The notes under the pieces: generated by a model
Seen by the model: the letters and a program-made list of their open reading frames with translations, nothing else
The model's database searches: none
What the model was told of the DNA's origin: nothing
In this document: positions 19,509-27,438 of the stretch, piece after piece
Numbering within the stretch: position 1 is the first letter of the stretch
How the letters are laid out: each line of letters opens with the position of its first letter
Position numbers and translations under genes: made by a program
NCBI RefSeq assembly: GCF_025340265.1
Contig: NZ_CP022707.1
Coordinates: 2,046,501-2,110,500 of the forward strand
Direction of reading: 5' to 3'
Origin: Novosphingobium sp. 9
GTDB lineage: Bacteria > Pseudomonadota > Alphaproteobacteria > Sphingomonadales > Sphingomonadaceae
Length of the DNA stretch: 64,000 nt

Positions 19509-20831
19509 TTGCACCTGAGTGATCGCACCCACGACATCCTCAAGGGCCTGCCGGGTCTCGACGATTCCTTCGATGCCGCGCGGCGTCGCCTTGCCTCGCT
19601 GGTCGGCGCGGTGCTGCTGGGCCTGATCGCGATCCTGTTCGCCAAGATGGGCGATCAGGCGCAGGAAATGTTCAGCGCCATCTTCCGGCATTATCCTTAT
19701 GCGCCGCTAGCGATGACGCCGATCGCCTTCGTCGCGGTCGTGTGGCTGACCGTACGCTTCTTTCCCGCCGCCAAGGGCTCAGGGATTCCGCAGGTCATGG
19801 CCGCGAGCAAGGACCCCGAACTGGCCTATAGCGGGTTGCTCTCGCTCCCGGTGGCGCTGGGCAAGCTGGTGCTGACCGTGATCATGCTGATGGTCGGCGG
19901 ATCGGTGGGGCGCGAAGGGCCGACCGTGCAGGTCAGCGCCGCGATCATGATCGCCTGCCACCGCGTGCTGCGCGTGCCGATCACCGCAGGCGTCCTGATC
20001 GCAGGTGGCGCGGCGGGTGTCGCTGCAGCCTTCAACACGCCGCTGGGCGGCATCGTCTTCGCGATCGAGGAGCTCGCCTCCGCCTACGAACAGCGCGTTG
20101 CGGTGCTGGTGATGGGTGCGGTCGTGGTCTCGGGCCTGGTCAGCCTCGGCATCGCGGGTGACTATCTCTATTTCGGCGCAGTGCATGAAAGCCTGCCGAT
20201 CGTCTCGGTGATCCTCGTCTCGCCCGTCGCGGGAATTGCAGGCGGTGTGCTCGGCGGTGCCTTCGCCAAAACGCTGTTGCTGTTCTCGCGCAGCAAGCAC
20301 GCGTGGTTCACCAAGGCGCGCTCGCATCCGATCGTCATGGCCTTCGTCTGCGGCTTGATCGTGGCCGTGATCGGCGTGCTGACCAAGGGCAACACCTGGG
20401 GCACCGGCTATGCCACCACGCGCGACATGATCGAGGGCACCGCGGCAACTTCGGCGTGGTTCGGCCCTGCCAAGTTCGTCGCGACGGCGGCCACGGCAGT
20501 CTCGGGGGCGCCCGGCGGCATCTTCGCGCCTTCGCTGGCGGTCGGCGCCGGGTTCGGGCAACTGCTCTCGTTCTGCTTCCCCGGTACGTCGGTGCCTGCG
20601 GTGATCCTGCTGGGCATGTGCGGCTATTTCGTCGGTGTGACGCGTGCGCCGTTGACCGCCGTGATCCTGCTGATGGAAACCACCGGTGCCCGCGCGATGA
20701 TCCTGCCGCTGTTCGTGACCGCAATGATCGCCGACAGCATGAGCCGCTTCGTCAGCCGCGAAAAGCTCTACCATGGCCTCTCGCACGGCTTTCTGATGCA
20801 CGGCGAGCGCGAGACCTCGCGACAGGCCTGA
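19509..20831 (+). CDS. ClC-type chloride channel / H+-Cl- exchanger
   Basis: About 440-residue polytopic membrane protein with the three ClC selectivity-filter motifs: GSGIPQ, GGSVGREGP and GGIFAPSLAVGAGFG. GREGP (with the gating Glu) fits a transporter or channel of the EriC group. I chose the TTG at 19509 (product begins LHLSDRTHDIL) because GGAG lies 8 bases upstream; the longer frame from 19410 adds Gly/Pro-rich residues without helix character. No CBS domains follow. It likely moves chloride against protons at the inner membrane. Confidence 0.9.
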   Translation: MHLSDRTHDILKGLPGLDDSFDAARRRLASLVGAVLLGLIAILFAKMGDQAQEMFSAIFRHYPYAPLAMTPIAFVAVVWLTVRFFPAAKGSGIPQVMAASKDPELAYSGLLSLPVALGKLVLTVIMLMVGGSVGREGPTVQVSAAIMIACHRVLRVPITAGVLIAGGAAGVAAAFNTPLGGIVFAIEELASAYEQRVAVLVMGAVVVSGLVSLGIAGDYLYFGAVHESLPIVSVILVSPVAGIAGGVLGGAFAKTLLLFSRSKHAWFTKARSHPIVMAFVCGLIVAVIGVLTKGNTWGTGYATTRDMIEGTAATSAWFGPAKFVATAATAVSGAPGGIFAPSLAVGAGFGQLLSFCFPGTSVPAVILLGMCGYFVGVTRAPLTAVILLMETTGARAMILPLFVTAMIADSMSRFVSREKLYHGLSHGFLMHGERETSRQA

Positions 20832-20906
20832 CAAGCCCCACCCGCCCCATTTCCTCGGCTCGCCTCAGGGTGGTGCGTCTCAGGCGCCCACATGAACGCC
20901 GGACAC

Positions 20907-20936
20907 AAAAAAGCCACCGAAAATCGGTGGCTTTTT
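20907..20936. terminator. Bidirectional terminator between clc and the tRNA genes
   Basis: Stem GCCACCGA (20913-20920) / TCGGTGGC (20924-20931), three-base loop, flanked by A6 on the left and T5 on the right; it can stop the ClC gene (+) and the tRNA transcript (-). Confidence 0.9.
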
Positions 20937-20947
20937 GAGTTATGAAA

Positions 20948-21024
20948 TGGTGCACCCGGAGCGATTCGAACGCCCGACCCTCAGATTCGTAGTCTGATGC
21001 TCTATCCAGCTGAGCTACGGGTGC
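20948..21024 (-). tRNA. tRNA-Arg (anticodon ACG), copy 1
   Basis: 77-nt cloverleaf on the minus strand: acceptor arms GCACCCG / CGGGTGC, anticodon stem TCAGA-TCTGA around the loop CTACGAA (anticodon ACG), T arm with GTTCGAATC and a genome-encoded CCA end. The anticodon ACG is normally edited to ICG and reads CGU, CGC and CGA. Confidence 0.97.
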
Positions 21025-21072
21025 ACACCAATTTTCATTCCAACATCAGGCCACCTTTCCCTGAAAGGGAGG

Positions 21073-21149
21073 TGGTGCACCCGGAGCGATTCGAACGCCC
21101 GACCCTCAGATTCGTAGTCTGATGCTCTATCCAGCTGAGCTACGGGTGC
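21073..21149 (-). tRNA. tRNA-Arg (anticodon ACG), copy 2
   Basis: Identical 77-nt copy of the neighbouring tRNA, 48 bases upstream on the same strand, also with encoded CCA. The two probably come from one transcript that ends at 20907-20936. Confidence 0.97.
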
Positions 21150-21186
21150 GTTGGAGAGGCGCCAATAGAAGGGCTCCTGATTCCCG

Positions 21187-21627
21187 TCAACACCTGTTCT
21201 CGACTTTTTTCATCAAAGTGCAAAGTTGCTCTGCCAGCGGGTAATCCAACGGCGGCATTTCCAGGTTTTTCAAAGCCTCAGCGGGAACCCACTCGATCTC
21301 CGAGGCGACTTGCGGTTGCGGCTCGCCGGTCCAGCGATGGGCAATATAGAGGCAGATGACGATCGTTCGCACAGGGACGCCTGCCGTCACATCTCCAGCA
21401 AAGCCCACAGGTTCGAGCTGAGAGGTTTCGAGCGTGACAGCAAGCTCCTCATCCATTTCCCGCACAGCCGCAGCCGCAGGGGCTTCGCCCGGCTCCACTT
21501 TCCCACCGGGGAACTCCCATAGGCCGCCGTGCATGGAATCGTATGGTCTGCGCTGCATGAGCACATGTCCATCGCGACGAACGAGCGCGACTGCCACAAC
21601 CAGCAACGGACCTTGAGGTTTGTGCAA
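21187..21627 (-). CDS. mutT: (Deoxy)nucleoside triphosphate pyrophosphohydrolase, MutT family
   Basis: 146-residue Nudix hydrolase. The Nudix box starts at residue 42 (G, then E48, R56-E57, E60-E61) exactly as in 8-oxo-dGTP diphosphatases, and the short upstream stretch [16 protein letters not shown] is typical of MutT. It removes oxidised dGTP to avoid A:T to C:G transversions. Divergent from the flp gene; the CtrA box at 21642-21657 sits just before its start. Confidence 0.88.
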   Translation of the reverse strand: MHKPQGPLLVVAVALVRRDGHVLMQRRPYDSMHGGLWEFPGGKVEPGEAPAAAAVREMDEELAVTLETSQLEPVGFAGDVTAGVPVRTIVICLYIAHRWTGEPQPQVASEIEWVPAEALKNLEMPPLDYPLAEQLCTLMKKVENRC

Positions 21628-21641
21628 AGAATGCGTCCTTC

Positions 21642-21657
21642 TTAAGTGCCCTTTAAC
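21642..21657. promoter_or_regulatory. CtrA-binding box
   Basis: TTAAGTGCCCTTTAAC matches the full CtrA consensus TTAA-N7-TTAAC. It is 66 bases upstream of the first Flp pilin gene and 15 bases upstream of mutT. In Caulobacter CtrA directly activates pilA, so activation of flp is the likely role. Confidence 0.8.
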
Positions 21658-21722
21658 GGCCCTGCGGCATTGTCTTTCACCATATACACCGATGTGCCAG
21701 CGTTACCTGCAAAGGGCCGATC

Positions 21723-21917
21723 ATGAAACGACCGACATTTCTGACAGCCCTGCGGCGAGACACCAAGGGGGCTACTGCCGTGGAATACGGACTGATCGTG
21801 GCCCTGATCGTCCTCGTTACGCTGACCGCTATCGGCAGCGTGGCGACCAAAACCATATCGATGTGGAACGACGTCAGCGCCAAAGTCGCGACCGCCGTTT
21901 CAGGCACCGGCACTTAA
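21723..21917 (+). CDS. Flp/Fap pilin component
   Basis: 64-residue type IVb pilin precursor. After a short leader ending in Gly16 the mature sequence begins ATAVEYGLIVALIV, with Glu at +5 and Tyr at +6 as required for the Tad prepilin peptidase; one hydrophobic helix follows. GGGCCG-type spacing before the ATG is weak as a ribosome site. The CtrA box lies 66 bases upstream. No other Tad gene is in the window. Confidence 0.9.
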   Translation: MKRPTFLTALRRDTKGATAVEYGLIVALIVLVTLTAIGSVATKTISMWNDVSAKVATAVSGTGT

Positions 21918-22018
21918 GATTTTTTCAAGGAATCGTCCGTAGAAGCGGAAATGTCCAAAGGGCGATGCCGCCCCCCGGGCCGGGTACATACAGACTGCAT
22001 TTTCCCAGGAGACCAAAC

Positions 22019-22189
22019 ATGAAGTTCCTTACCAAGCTGCGCCGCAACGAAGAAGGTGCAACCGCCATCGAGTACGGCCTGATCGCCGCTCTCATTGCCG
22101 TCGCCGCGATCACCGCGATGTCGACCCTCGGCAGCAACCTCGGCGCAACCTTTAACAAGGTTTCGGGCAACCTGACGGCTGCCGGCTAA
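22019..22189 (+). CDS. Flp/Fap pilin component (second copy)
   Basis: 56-residue paralogue of the upstream pilin, with leader to Gly13 and mature start ATAIEYGLIAALIAV. AGGAGA lies 8 bases before the ATG at 22019. It is 101 bases downstream of the first copy, with the terminator after it, so both may share the CtrA-controlled promoter. It is closer to the classic Flp1/PilA pilins than the first copy. Confidence 0.93.
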   Translation: MKFLTKLRRNEEGATAIEYGLIAALIAVAAITAMSTLGSNLGATFNKVSGNLTAAG

Positions 22190-22218
22190 TCTGCTTAGCC
22201 TTACAAGGCGCAAGCAAG

Positions 22219-22249
22219 AGGGCGGTGAACGCAAGTTCACCGCCCTTTG
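22219..22249 (+). terminator. Terminator after the Flp pilins
   Basis: 12-bp stem AGGGCGGTGAAC / GTTCACCGCCCT closed by a GCAA tetraloop, followed by TTGT. Confidence 0.88.
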
Positions 22250-22270
22250 TCGTTTCCGCCCTGCGTTCTC

Positions 22271-23194
22271 TCAGGCGAACGGGTTGCCCGCCAGCGGATG
22301 CCGGGCATTCACAAGTTCGACAAGCCGCGCGCTGTCGACATGGGTATAGATCTGCGTAGTCGCGATATCGGCATGGCCCAGCAGGGTCTGCAGCACCCGC
22401 AGATCCGCCCCCCCTTCCAGCAGATGCGTCGCGAAGGCATGACGAAGGACATGCGGCGATACCCTTTGGGGATCGATATCCGCGCGCACGGCCAGATCGC
22501 GCAGCAACTGGAACAGCCGCACACGGGTCAGATGACCGGTCTTCCCGCTTGAGGGAAACAGCAACCGCGAGGTCGATCTACCCTCGCCCAGCCCCCCTCG
22601 CACAACCAACCAACGCGAGAGCGCTTGTCGCGCCCGCGTGCTGACAGGCACCATGCGTTGTTGCCCACCCTTGCCCGTAACATGAAGAAACGGCGCATCA
22701 CGCGGCACCGCCGCCAGCGGGAGCGAGACCAGTTCCGTCGCGCGCAGCCCGGATCCATAGAGTAGTTCCAGCAGCGTCAGCAGGCGCACGGCGGCAGGAT
22801 CGTCACCTTTGGCGTCTGTTTCAGCGGCGTTCAGAAACCGCTCCACTTCGGCGCGAGACAGCAGGCGCGGCAAAGGACGGCGCGCCCTCACTTTGGGCAA
22901 CGCAGGTGACGGATCGTCACTGCGGATTCCTTCGTCCTGCAGGAAGCCATAGAACTGGCGCAGCGCCGAACAGCGCCGGGCGAGGCTGGAGGGCGCAAGA
23001 GCGCTCCACGCTTCTCCCAGCATCTCCAGTGCGGCCACGTCTGCCTGTCCCGGATCGCCCAGCACTTCGCGTGCGGCTTCCAGGTCACGGCGATAGGCGG
23101 CCAGCGTATTCGCCGCCGCACCGCGCTCCGCCGCGAGCATCGCCAGAAAACGCTCGATCATGTCCCCGCCTACGGGCTGCGGGGCACTCGCCAT
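22271..23194 (-). CDS. xerD: Site-specific tyrosine recombinase XerD
   Basis: 307-residue tyrosine recombinase that resolves chromosome dimers at dif together with XerC. The catalytic set is complete: Arg151 (GSGLRATEL), Lys175 (TGKGGQQR), His248-x-x-Arg251 (HVLRHAFATHLL), His274 (LLGHADIATTQ) and Tyr283 (QIYTHV). Its start lies 2 bases after the large exported-protein gene. It is the chromosomal recombinase, not a phage integrase, by its length and motif set. Confidence 0.92.
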   Translation of the reverse strand: MASAPQPVGGDMIERFLAMLAAERGAAANTLAAYRRDLEAAREVLGDPGQADVAALEMLGEAWSALAPSSLARRCSALRQFYGFLQDEGIRSDDPSPALPKVRARRPLPRLLSRAEVERFLNAAETDAKGDDPAAVRLLTLLELLYGSGLRATELVSLPLAAVPRDAPFLHVTGKGGQQRMVPVSTRARQALSRWLVVRGGLGEGRSTSRLLFPSSGKTGHLTRVRLFQLLRDLAVRADIDPQRVSPHVLRHAFATHLLEGGADLRVLQTLLGHADIATTQIYTHVDSARLVELVNARHPLAGNPFA

Positions 23195-23196
23195 AT

Positions 23197-25125
23197 TTAT
23201 GACCGCGCGACGGCTTCCGCCGCGATCATGCGTGCCTGCGCCTCCAGCCCAACACTGCGCAGCGCGGACAGGATGTGCAGGAAGTAGCGCGGCGTCATCT
23301 GCGCCCAGTCGCTACCCTGCATGCCGAAGCCGGCGAGGATCGCGACGCCCGCGCTGTCACCGCGCGCCGCCGCCGCATCGATCGCGTCGGTAAAGCGGCT
23401 GGGGCTGTCGAGGCCAAGGTTCATGTCACGCGAATAGCGGCTGGCATCGCCCGAATCGATGCGCCCAAGGCCCGCCAGCGCCGCGATGAACAAAGCCGTG
23501 CGATGATGCTCTGCGCTCTTGTCCGCATCGGAGAACGTGCTGACCGCGCCCGAATCGATCCCGCCACCATTGGCATCGGCCAGCGTCACCAGCGCCCAGC
23601 CGAGGCTGCCCGGCTCCACCACGGAGGCCCAGCGCATCGCGTTGGCATCGTAGCCCGCCGCCAGCATCGAGGCGATGAGATCGCCCGAGCTGGAATCCAT
23701 GTCCTTGCCGGGTGTCATTCGCGCAGCGGCAGCGGCGGTCAGCACGAGACGGGCATAGCGCGCCTCGGGCGTGTCCACCTTCCACAGGCTCTGCATCGCC
23801 GAAAGCCGCGTGGCCGGGTCCTGATCGGTATAGGCAGAGCGCAGCGATGTGGCACGATCCTGCCACACGCCGGTCACTTCGGGCGCTTCGTAGATTTGGC
23901 CGTAGAGATCGACCATCGCGGCGCTGGAAAGCACGCCTGTCGCGCCTGCGTAATCCGCCGCCTCGGCACGGCGCTCCAGCCCGACCATCGGCGCAAGCGC
24001 GGTCATGCTGGCGTATTGCGTACCGGCATCCTTCATCAGCGAGGCGGGCGGCTCCAGTCCGGTGCCGATCGCCAGCGCATAGCGCCAGGGCGTGAGCGAG
24101 GTGACATCGCCCCACTCGATCGTCACGGCACGGCGGCCACGGCCAGCGGCGCCCACGTATTTCTGGGCCAGCAGCAGGTCGATCTTGTCGGCCCGGCCAT
24201 GGTTCATGTCGCTGTCGAGACGCTGCAAGGCGGCCTGCGCATTACCGCGATAGGCCATGCAGATATCGCGCGCGGCATTCCACTGCGCATCCTGACGGGC
24301 ATTGCCGAACGCCGACATGGCCGGGCACATCCCGGTGAAATCGGCATTCTGCGTATAGACGTTGAGCGCGATGCTCGCGAGCGTCGGCGTGTAATCGGGA
24401 ATATCGACATCCTGCAGCACCGCGCGCGCCGCATCGGGCTCGCCCATGCGCAGCAGCAGGTCGACGCGCATCGCCGCGAACGCTACCGGGTCCATCCCCG
24501 GCGGCGGCGCAAGGCGCGAGGCCAGCGCCTGTCGCAGCAGGATATGTCCCCAGCGCGAAACCAGCGTGCCCTTGTTCGCCGACAGGGCAATGCGGATCAT
24601 CGAGGCGTTGGCGCGCGACAGCGAATCTGCCGCAAGGCCACCCTCGCCCGCATCGATCAGCCCAACGTTGTCGAGCTTGCGGCGCGCGGCAGGCGGCATG
24701 TCGAGCAGCGTGCGGGTGCCGAGCAGCGCATCGAAATCGTCGGGCGTCATGCGCGCCAGTTCATCGAGCGTGGGAATGCGCGAGAGGCCGGAAGTGTTCG
24801 TCGGCTGATCGGAAGGAGCCGCAGGTGCGGTAATACCCGGCAATGGCTGCACCACCGGCGAGGCGGTTGCGACGGGAACCGGCGCGGGACGGGGTGCGGC
24901 AGGCGCCGAAGGCGCACTCGCCGTCACCACCGGCTTTGGCGCCGCCGGTTTTGGCACGGCACGCGGCGCAGGCTTGGGGCGTTGTGTCGCGCGCGGCGAC
25001 GGGGCAGCCTGCGGCGCGGGGTCCTCGAAGGCTTTGGGCAGCAGCGATTCAGGGCCGCTCTGCGCCAGCGCGAAGGCCGAGGTCATGGCGAGGCTGGCCC
25101 CGGCGATCAGGTAAATCGGTCTCAT
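23197..25125 (-). CDS. Large exported Pro-rich protein of unknown function
   Basis: 642 residues. A signal peptide (to about residue 21, ending AFALA) leads into a Pro/Ala-rich linker (about 35-105, PKPAPRAVPKP-type repeats), then an all-alpha region that looks like tetratricopeptide- or Sel1-type helical repeats (many AxxxL, for example RWGHILLRQALASRL), continuing to the C-terminus. There is no transmembrane segment beyond the signal. The gene sits between a tiny membrane ORF and xerD, divergent from aroK. I do not recognise a characterised relative; a scaffold or periplasmic role is inferred from the architecture. Confidence 0.75.
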   Translation of the reverse strand: MRPIYLIAGASLAMTSAFALAQSGPESLLPKAFEDPAPQAAPSPRATQRPKPAPRAVPKPAAPKPVVTASAPSAPAAPRPAPVPVATASPVVQPLPGITAPAAPSDQPTNTSGLSRIPTLDELARMTPDDFDALLGTRTLLDMPPAARRKLDNVGLIDAGEGGLAADSLSRANASMIRIALSANKGTLVSRWGHILLRQALASRLAPPPGMDPVAFAAMRVDLLLRMGEPDAARAVLQDVDIPDYTPTLASIALNVYTQNADFTGMCPAMSAFGNARQDAQWNAARDICMAYRGNAQAALQRLDSDMNHGRADKIDLLLAQKYVGAAGRGRRAVTIEWGDVTSLTPWRYALAIGTGLEPPASLMKDAGTQYASMTALAPMVGLERRAEAADYAGATGVLSSAAMVDLYGQIYEAPEVTGVWQDRATSLRSAYTDQDPATRLSAMQSLWKVDTPEARYARLVLTAAAAARMTPGKDMDSSSGDLIASMLAAGYDANAMRWASVVEPGSLGWALVTLADANGGGIDSGAVSTFSDADKSAEHHRTALFIAALAGLGRIDSGDASRYSRDMNLGLDSPSRFTDAIDAAAARGDSAGVAILAGFGMQGSDWAQMTPRYFLHILSALRSVGLEAQARMIAAEAVARS

Positions 25126-25262
25126 GATGCCGCTCCCGTCGGTACGGAAATGGGGACGGACAGGCTCCGCACGGGCTCCGGCCCACCCTTGCTCCAGGCG
25201 AGAATACCCAGGCCGGCGACCACCACCAGCGCGCCCACAATCACCAGGGAGGCTCCCTTCAC
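25122..25262 (-). CDS. Possible small membrane protein (46 residues)
   Basis: An open frame starting at GTG (25262) encodes a single hydrophobic helix (GASLVIVGALVVVAGLGILAW) with a short polar tail; its stop overlaps the start of the 642-residue exported protein (ATGA), suggesting coupled translation. The frame remains open for 60 more bases upstream without a standard start codon, and the ribosome site is poor, so it may be longer or not translated. Confidence 0.4.
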   Translation of the reverse strand: MKGASLVIVGALVVVAGLGILAWSKGGPEPVRSLSVPISVPTGAAS

Positions 25263-25382
25263 CGCAAGTCTGCCCGCGATACCGCCTGCTGCGGCATTTG
25301 CGCTGCGCCCGATACGATAGTCACTCGTCTTCCTTCACCGATGCTTGCGCTGCGACCTAGCGCAACTATAGGCGGTGGGGCA

Positions 25383-25976
25383 ATGGACGTTCAACAGACC
25401 CGCCTTTCGCCACAGGATATTGCGACGATCGCCCGCCGGATCGAGCGCCCGATCGTGCTTGTGGGCATGATGGGCGTCGGCAAGTCCAGCGTCGGGCGGC
25501 GCCTTGCGCAGATTCTGGACTGCTCGTTCGTCGATGCGGACGACGAGATCGAGCGCTCGGCGCAGATGACGATTCCCGAAATCTTCGACAGCTTCGGCGA
25601 AGAATACTTCCGCAACGGCGAACGCCGGGTGATCGCCCGCCTGATCGAGGATGCACCTGCTGAAAATGGGGCACATCACGGCGTCATCGCGACCGGCGGC
25701 GGCGCGTTCTGCAATGCCGAGACACGTAAGCTGATCCTCGATCGCGCCATCGCCGTATGGCTCGACAGCGAGGTCGCCACGCTGGTCGATCGCGTCGGGC
25801 GCAAGGGCAACCGCCCGTTGCTGCGCGGTGGCGATCCGGCGGAGATCATCGCGCGCCTTCGCGCCGAACGCGAAGTGCATTATGCGCAGGCGCCGATCCA
25901 CATCATGAGCGGGCACGCGCCGCACCAGCACACCGTCAACAAGGTACTTCAGGGGATCGGGCAATGGCTGTCATAA
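25383..25976 (+). CDS. aroK: Shikimate kinase
   Basis: 197-residue enzyme of the chorismate pathway, phosphorylating shikimate with ATP. The P-loop is VGMMGVGKSSVGR, the shikimate-binding DADD and GGGAF motifs follow, and RPLLRG is the lid. The ATG at 25383 follows GGTGGGGC. The end overlaps aroB by 13 bases, the usual aroK-aroB arrangement. Confidence 0.94.
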   Translation: MDVQQTRLSPQDIATIARRIERPIVLVGMMGVGKSSVGRRLAQILDCSFVDADDEIERSAQMTIPEIFDSFGEEYFRNGERRVIARLIEDAPAENGAHHGVIATGGGAFCNAETRKLILDRAIAVWLDSEVATLVDRVGRKGNRPLLRGGDPAEIIARLRAEREVHYAQAPIHIMSGHAPHQHTVNKVLQGIGQWLS

Positions 25977-27079
25977 AGGTCGACATCGCGGGCGCGCCCT
26001 ATGAGGTGCGCGTGGGCGCGGGCCTGCTGGCCGAACTGGTGCCGCAATGCCGGGGCCTGCTGCGCAAGCGCGCCGTACCGATCGTCACCGACGTCAACGT
26101 CCACGCCGCATGGGGTTCGGTGATCGAGGCCTCGCTGCGCGATAACGGCCACGAACCGCACTGGCGCATCCTGCCCGCAGGCGAGCAGACCAAGTCCTGG
26201 GCGGAACTGTCCGCCACCATCGACTGGCTGCTGGAACTGGAAGTCGAGCGCGGCGATCACGTGATCGCGCTGGGCGGCGGCGTCATCGGCGACCTGACCG
26301 GCCTGTGTGCAGCGCTGCTCAAGCGCGGCTGCAAGTTCATCCAGGTGCCGACCACCCTGCTCGCGCAGGTCGATTCGAGCGTTGGCGGCAAGACCGCGAT
26401 CAACACGGCGGCGGGCAAGAACCTCGTCGGCGCCTTCCACCAGCCTTCGCTGGTGCTGGCCGATCTCTCGGCGCTGGAGACGCTGCCAATGCGCGAACTG
26501 CTCGCCGGCTATGCCGAGGTCGTGAAGTACGGACTGATCGACGATGCGGACTTCTTTGCGTGGTGCGAGGCCAATGCCGGGGCCATGCTGGCAGGCGATG
26601 CGGCCCTTCGCGAATATGCGGTCGCGCACTCGGTGGCGTCCAAGGCGCGTATCGTGGCAGAAGACGAGCGCGAGACCACGGGCAAGCGTGCCCTCCTCAA
26701 CCTCGGCCACACCTTCGGGCATGCGCTGGAGGCCGAGACCGGCTTCTCGAACCGCCTGCTCCATGGCGAGGCGGTGGCGCTGGGCATGGTCCTCGCCGCG
26801 CGCTTCTCGGCACGTTCGGGCCTGATGCCCAAGGTCAGTGCAGAGCGTGTCGCCAGCCATATCGCCGCCGTGGGCCTGCGCGCCGAAATCGCCACGCTGG
26901 GCCTCGAATGCGATGGCGCGGCGCTAGTGAAGCACATGCTCCACGACAAGAAGATGGACGCAGGCACCCTGCCCTTCCTGCTGATGAAGGCCATCGGCGA
27001 GACTTATCTCGACAAGACCGTCTCGCTCGATGCGGTTGCCGCCTTCCTCGACGACGAACTCGCACGCCCGGCAAACTGA
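25964..27079 (+). CDS. aroB: 3-dehydroquinate synthase
   Basis: 371-residue NAD- and metal-dependent cyclase acting in step two of the chorismate pathway. GGGVIGDLTGL, VPTTLLAQVDSSVGGKTAIN, KYGLIDD and NLGHTFGHALE are the family landmarks; metal ligands lie in Glu/His of the last two. The ATG at 25964 lies inside the aroK tail. Confidence 0.96.
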   Translation: MAVIKVDIAGAPYEVRVGAGLLAELVPQCRGLLRKRAVPIVTDVNVHAAWGSVIEASLRDNGHEPHWRILPAGEQTKSWAELSATIDWLLELEVERGDHVIALGGGVIGDLTGLCAALLKRGCKFIQVPTTLLAQVDSSVGGKTAINTAAGKNLVGAFHQPSLVLADLSALETLPMRELLAGYAEVVKYGLIDDADFFAWCEANAGAMLAGDAALREYAVAHSVASKARIVAEDERETTGKRALLNLGHTFGHALEAETGFSNRLLHGEAVALGMVLAARFSARSGLMPKVSAERVASHIAAVGLRAEIATLGLECDGAALVKHMLHDKKMDAGTLPFLLMKAIGETYLDKTVSLDAVAAFLDDELARPAN

Positions 27080-27438
27080 CGGCCTCTTTCGCCGAGCCGA
27101 GATTATGCCGGGACAGGCCGCGAAACTGCGCGCCGGCCTTCCGCGTTGCCTTGATGATCGTGCCTTGTCCTCCAACGCCCCTTACGAGGCAGGCACGAGC
27201 GCTACCGCCACGGGCGGGGGGCCTGTTGCCCCTACCCGGGGGCACCGGAAGGCGGCGGTTTCCTACCCTCGGAATCGCCGCCTTTTGGCGAACGGGGGAC
27301 AATTCGCCGGGATGACAGCCCCCGTTCAGCTTCGGGATGGAATCGTGCGCGCCCTGCGGCGTGACATTACCGACCAGCGTGTCTAAGTTGCGCCCTTCGA
27401 TAATAAACCAGCACAACAGTGAAACAGCACGGGGTGCC
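27080..27438. other. 359-base intergenic region
   Basis: Contains the aroB terminator at 27249-27286 and the promoter area of the POT transporter. No gene and no RNA fold beyond the terminator is apparent. Confidence 0.6.
27249..27286 (+). terminator. Terminator after aroB
   Basis: Stem AAGGCGGCG (27249-27257) / CGCCGCCTT (27276-27284) followed by TT. Confidence 0.7.

Noticed and set aside
17985..19691. 568-codon open frame on the minus strand
   Set aside because: It runs antisense to the secreted-protein gene and the ClC gene and crosses a terminator; low-complexity composition typical of GC-rich antisense frames.
21620..22189. 189-codon frame spanning both Flp pilin genes
   Set aside because: Only its C-terminal 56 residues are pilin; the rest is out of frame with the first pilin.
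22271..23194. XerD as integrase of a mobile element near the tRNA-Arg pair
   Set aside because: Full chromosomal XerD motif set, no att duplication, no other mobility gene.
23275..25320. 681-codon open frame on the plus strand opposite the large exported protein
   Set aside because: Arg/His-rich shadow without domain motifs; the minus strand has a signal peptide and proper starts.
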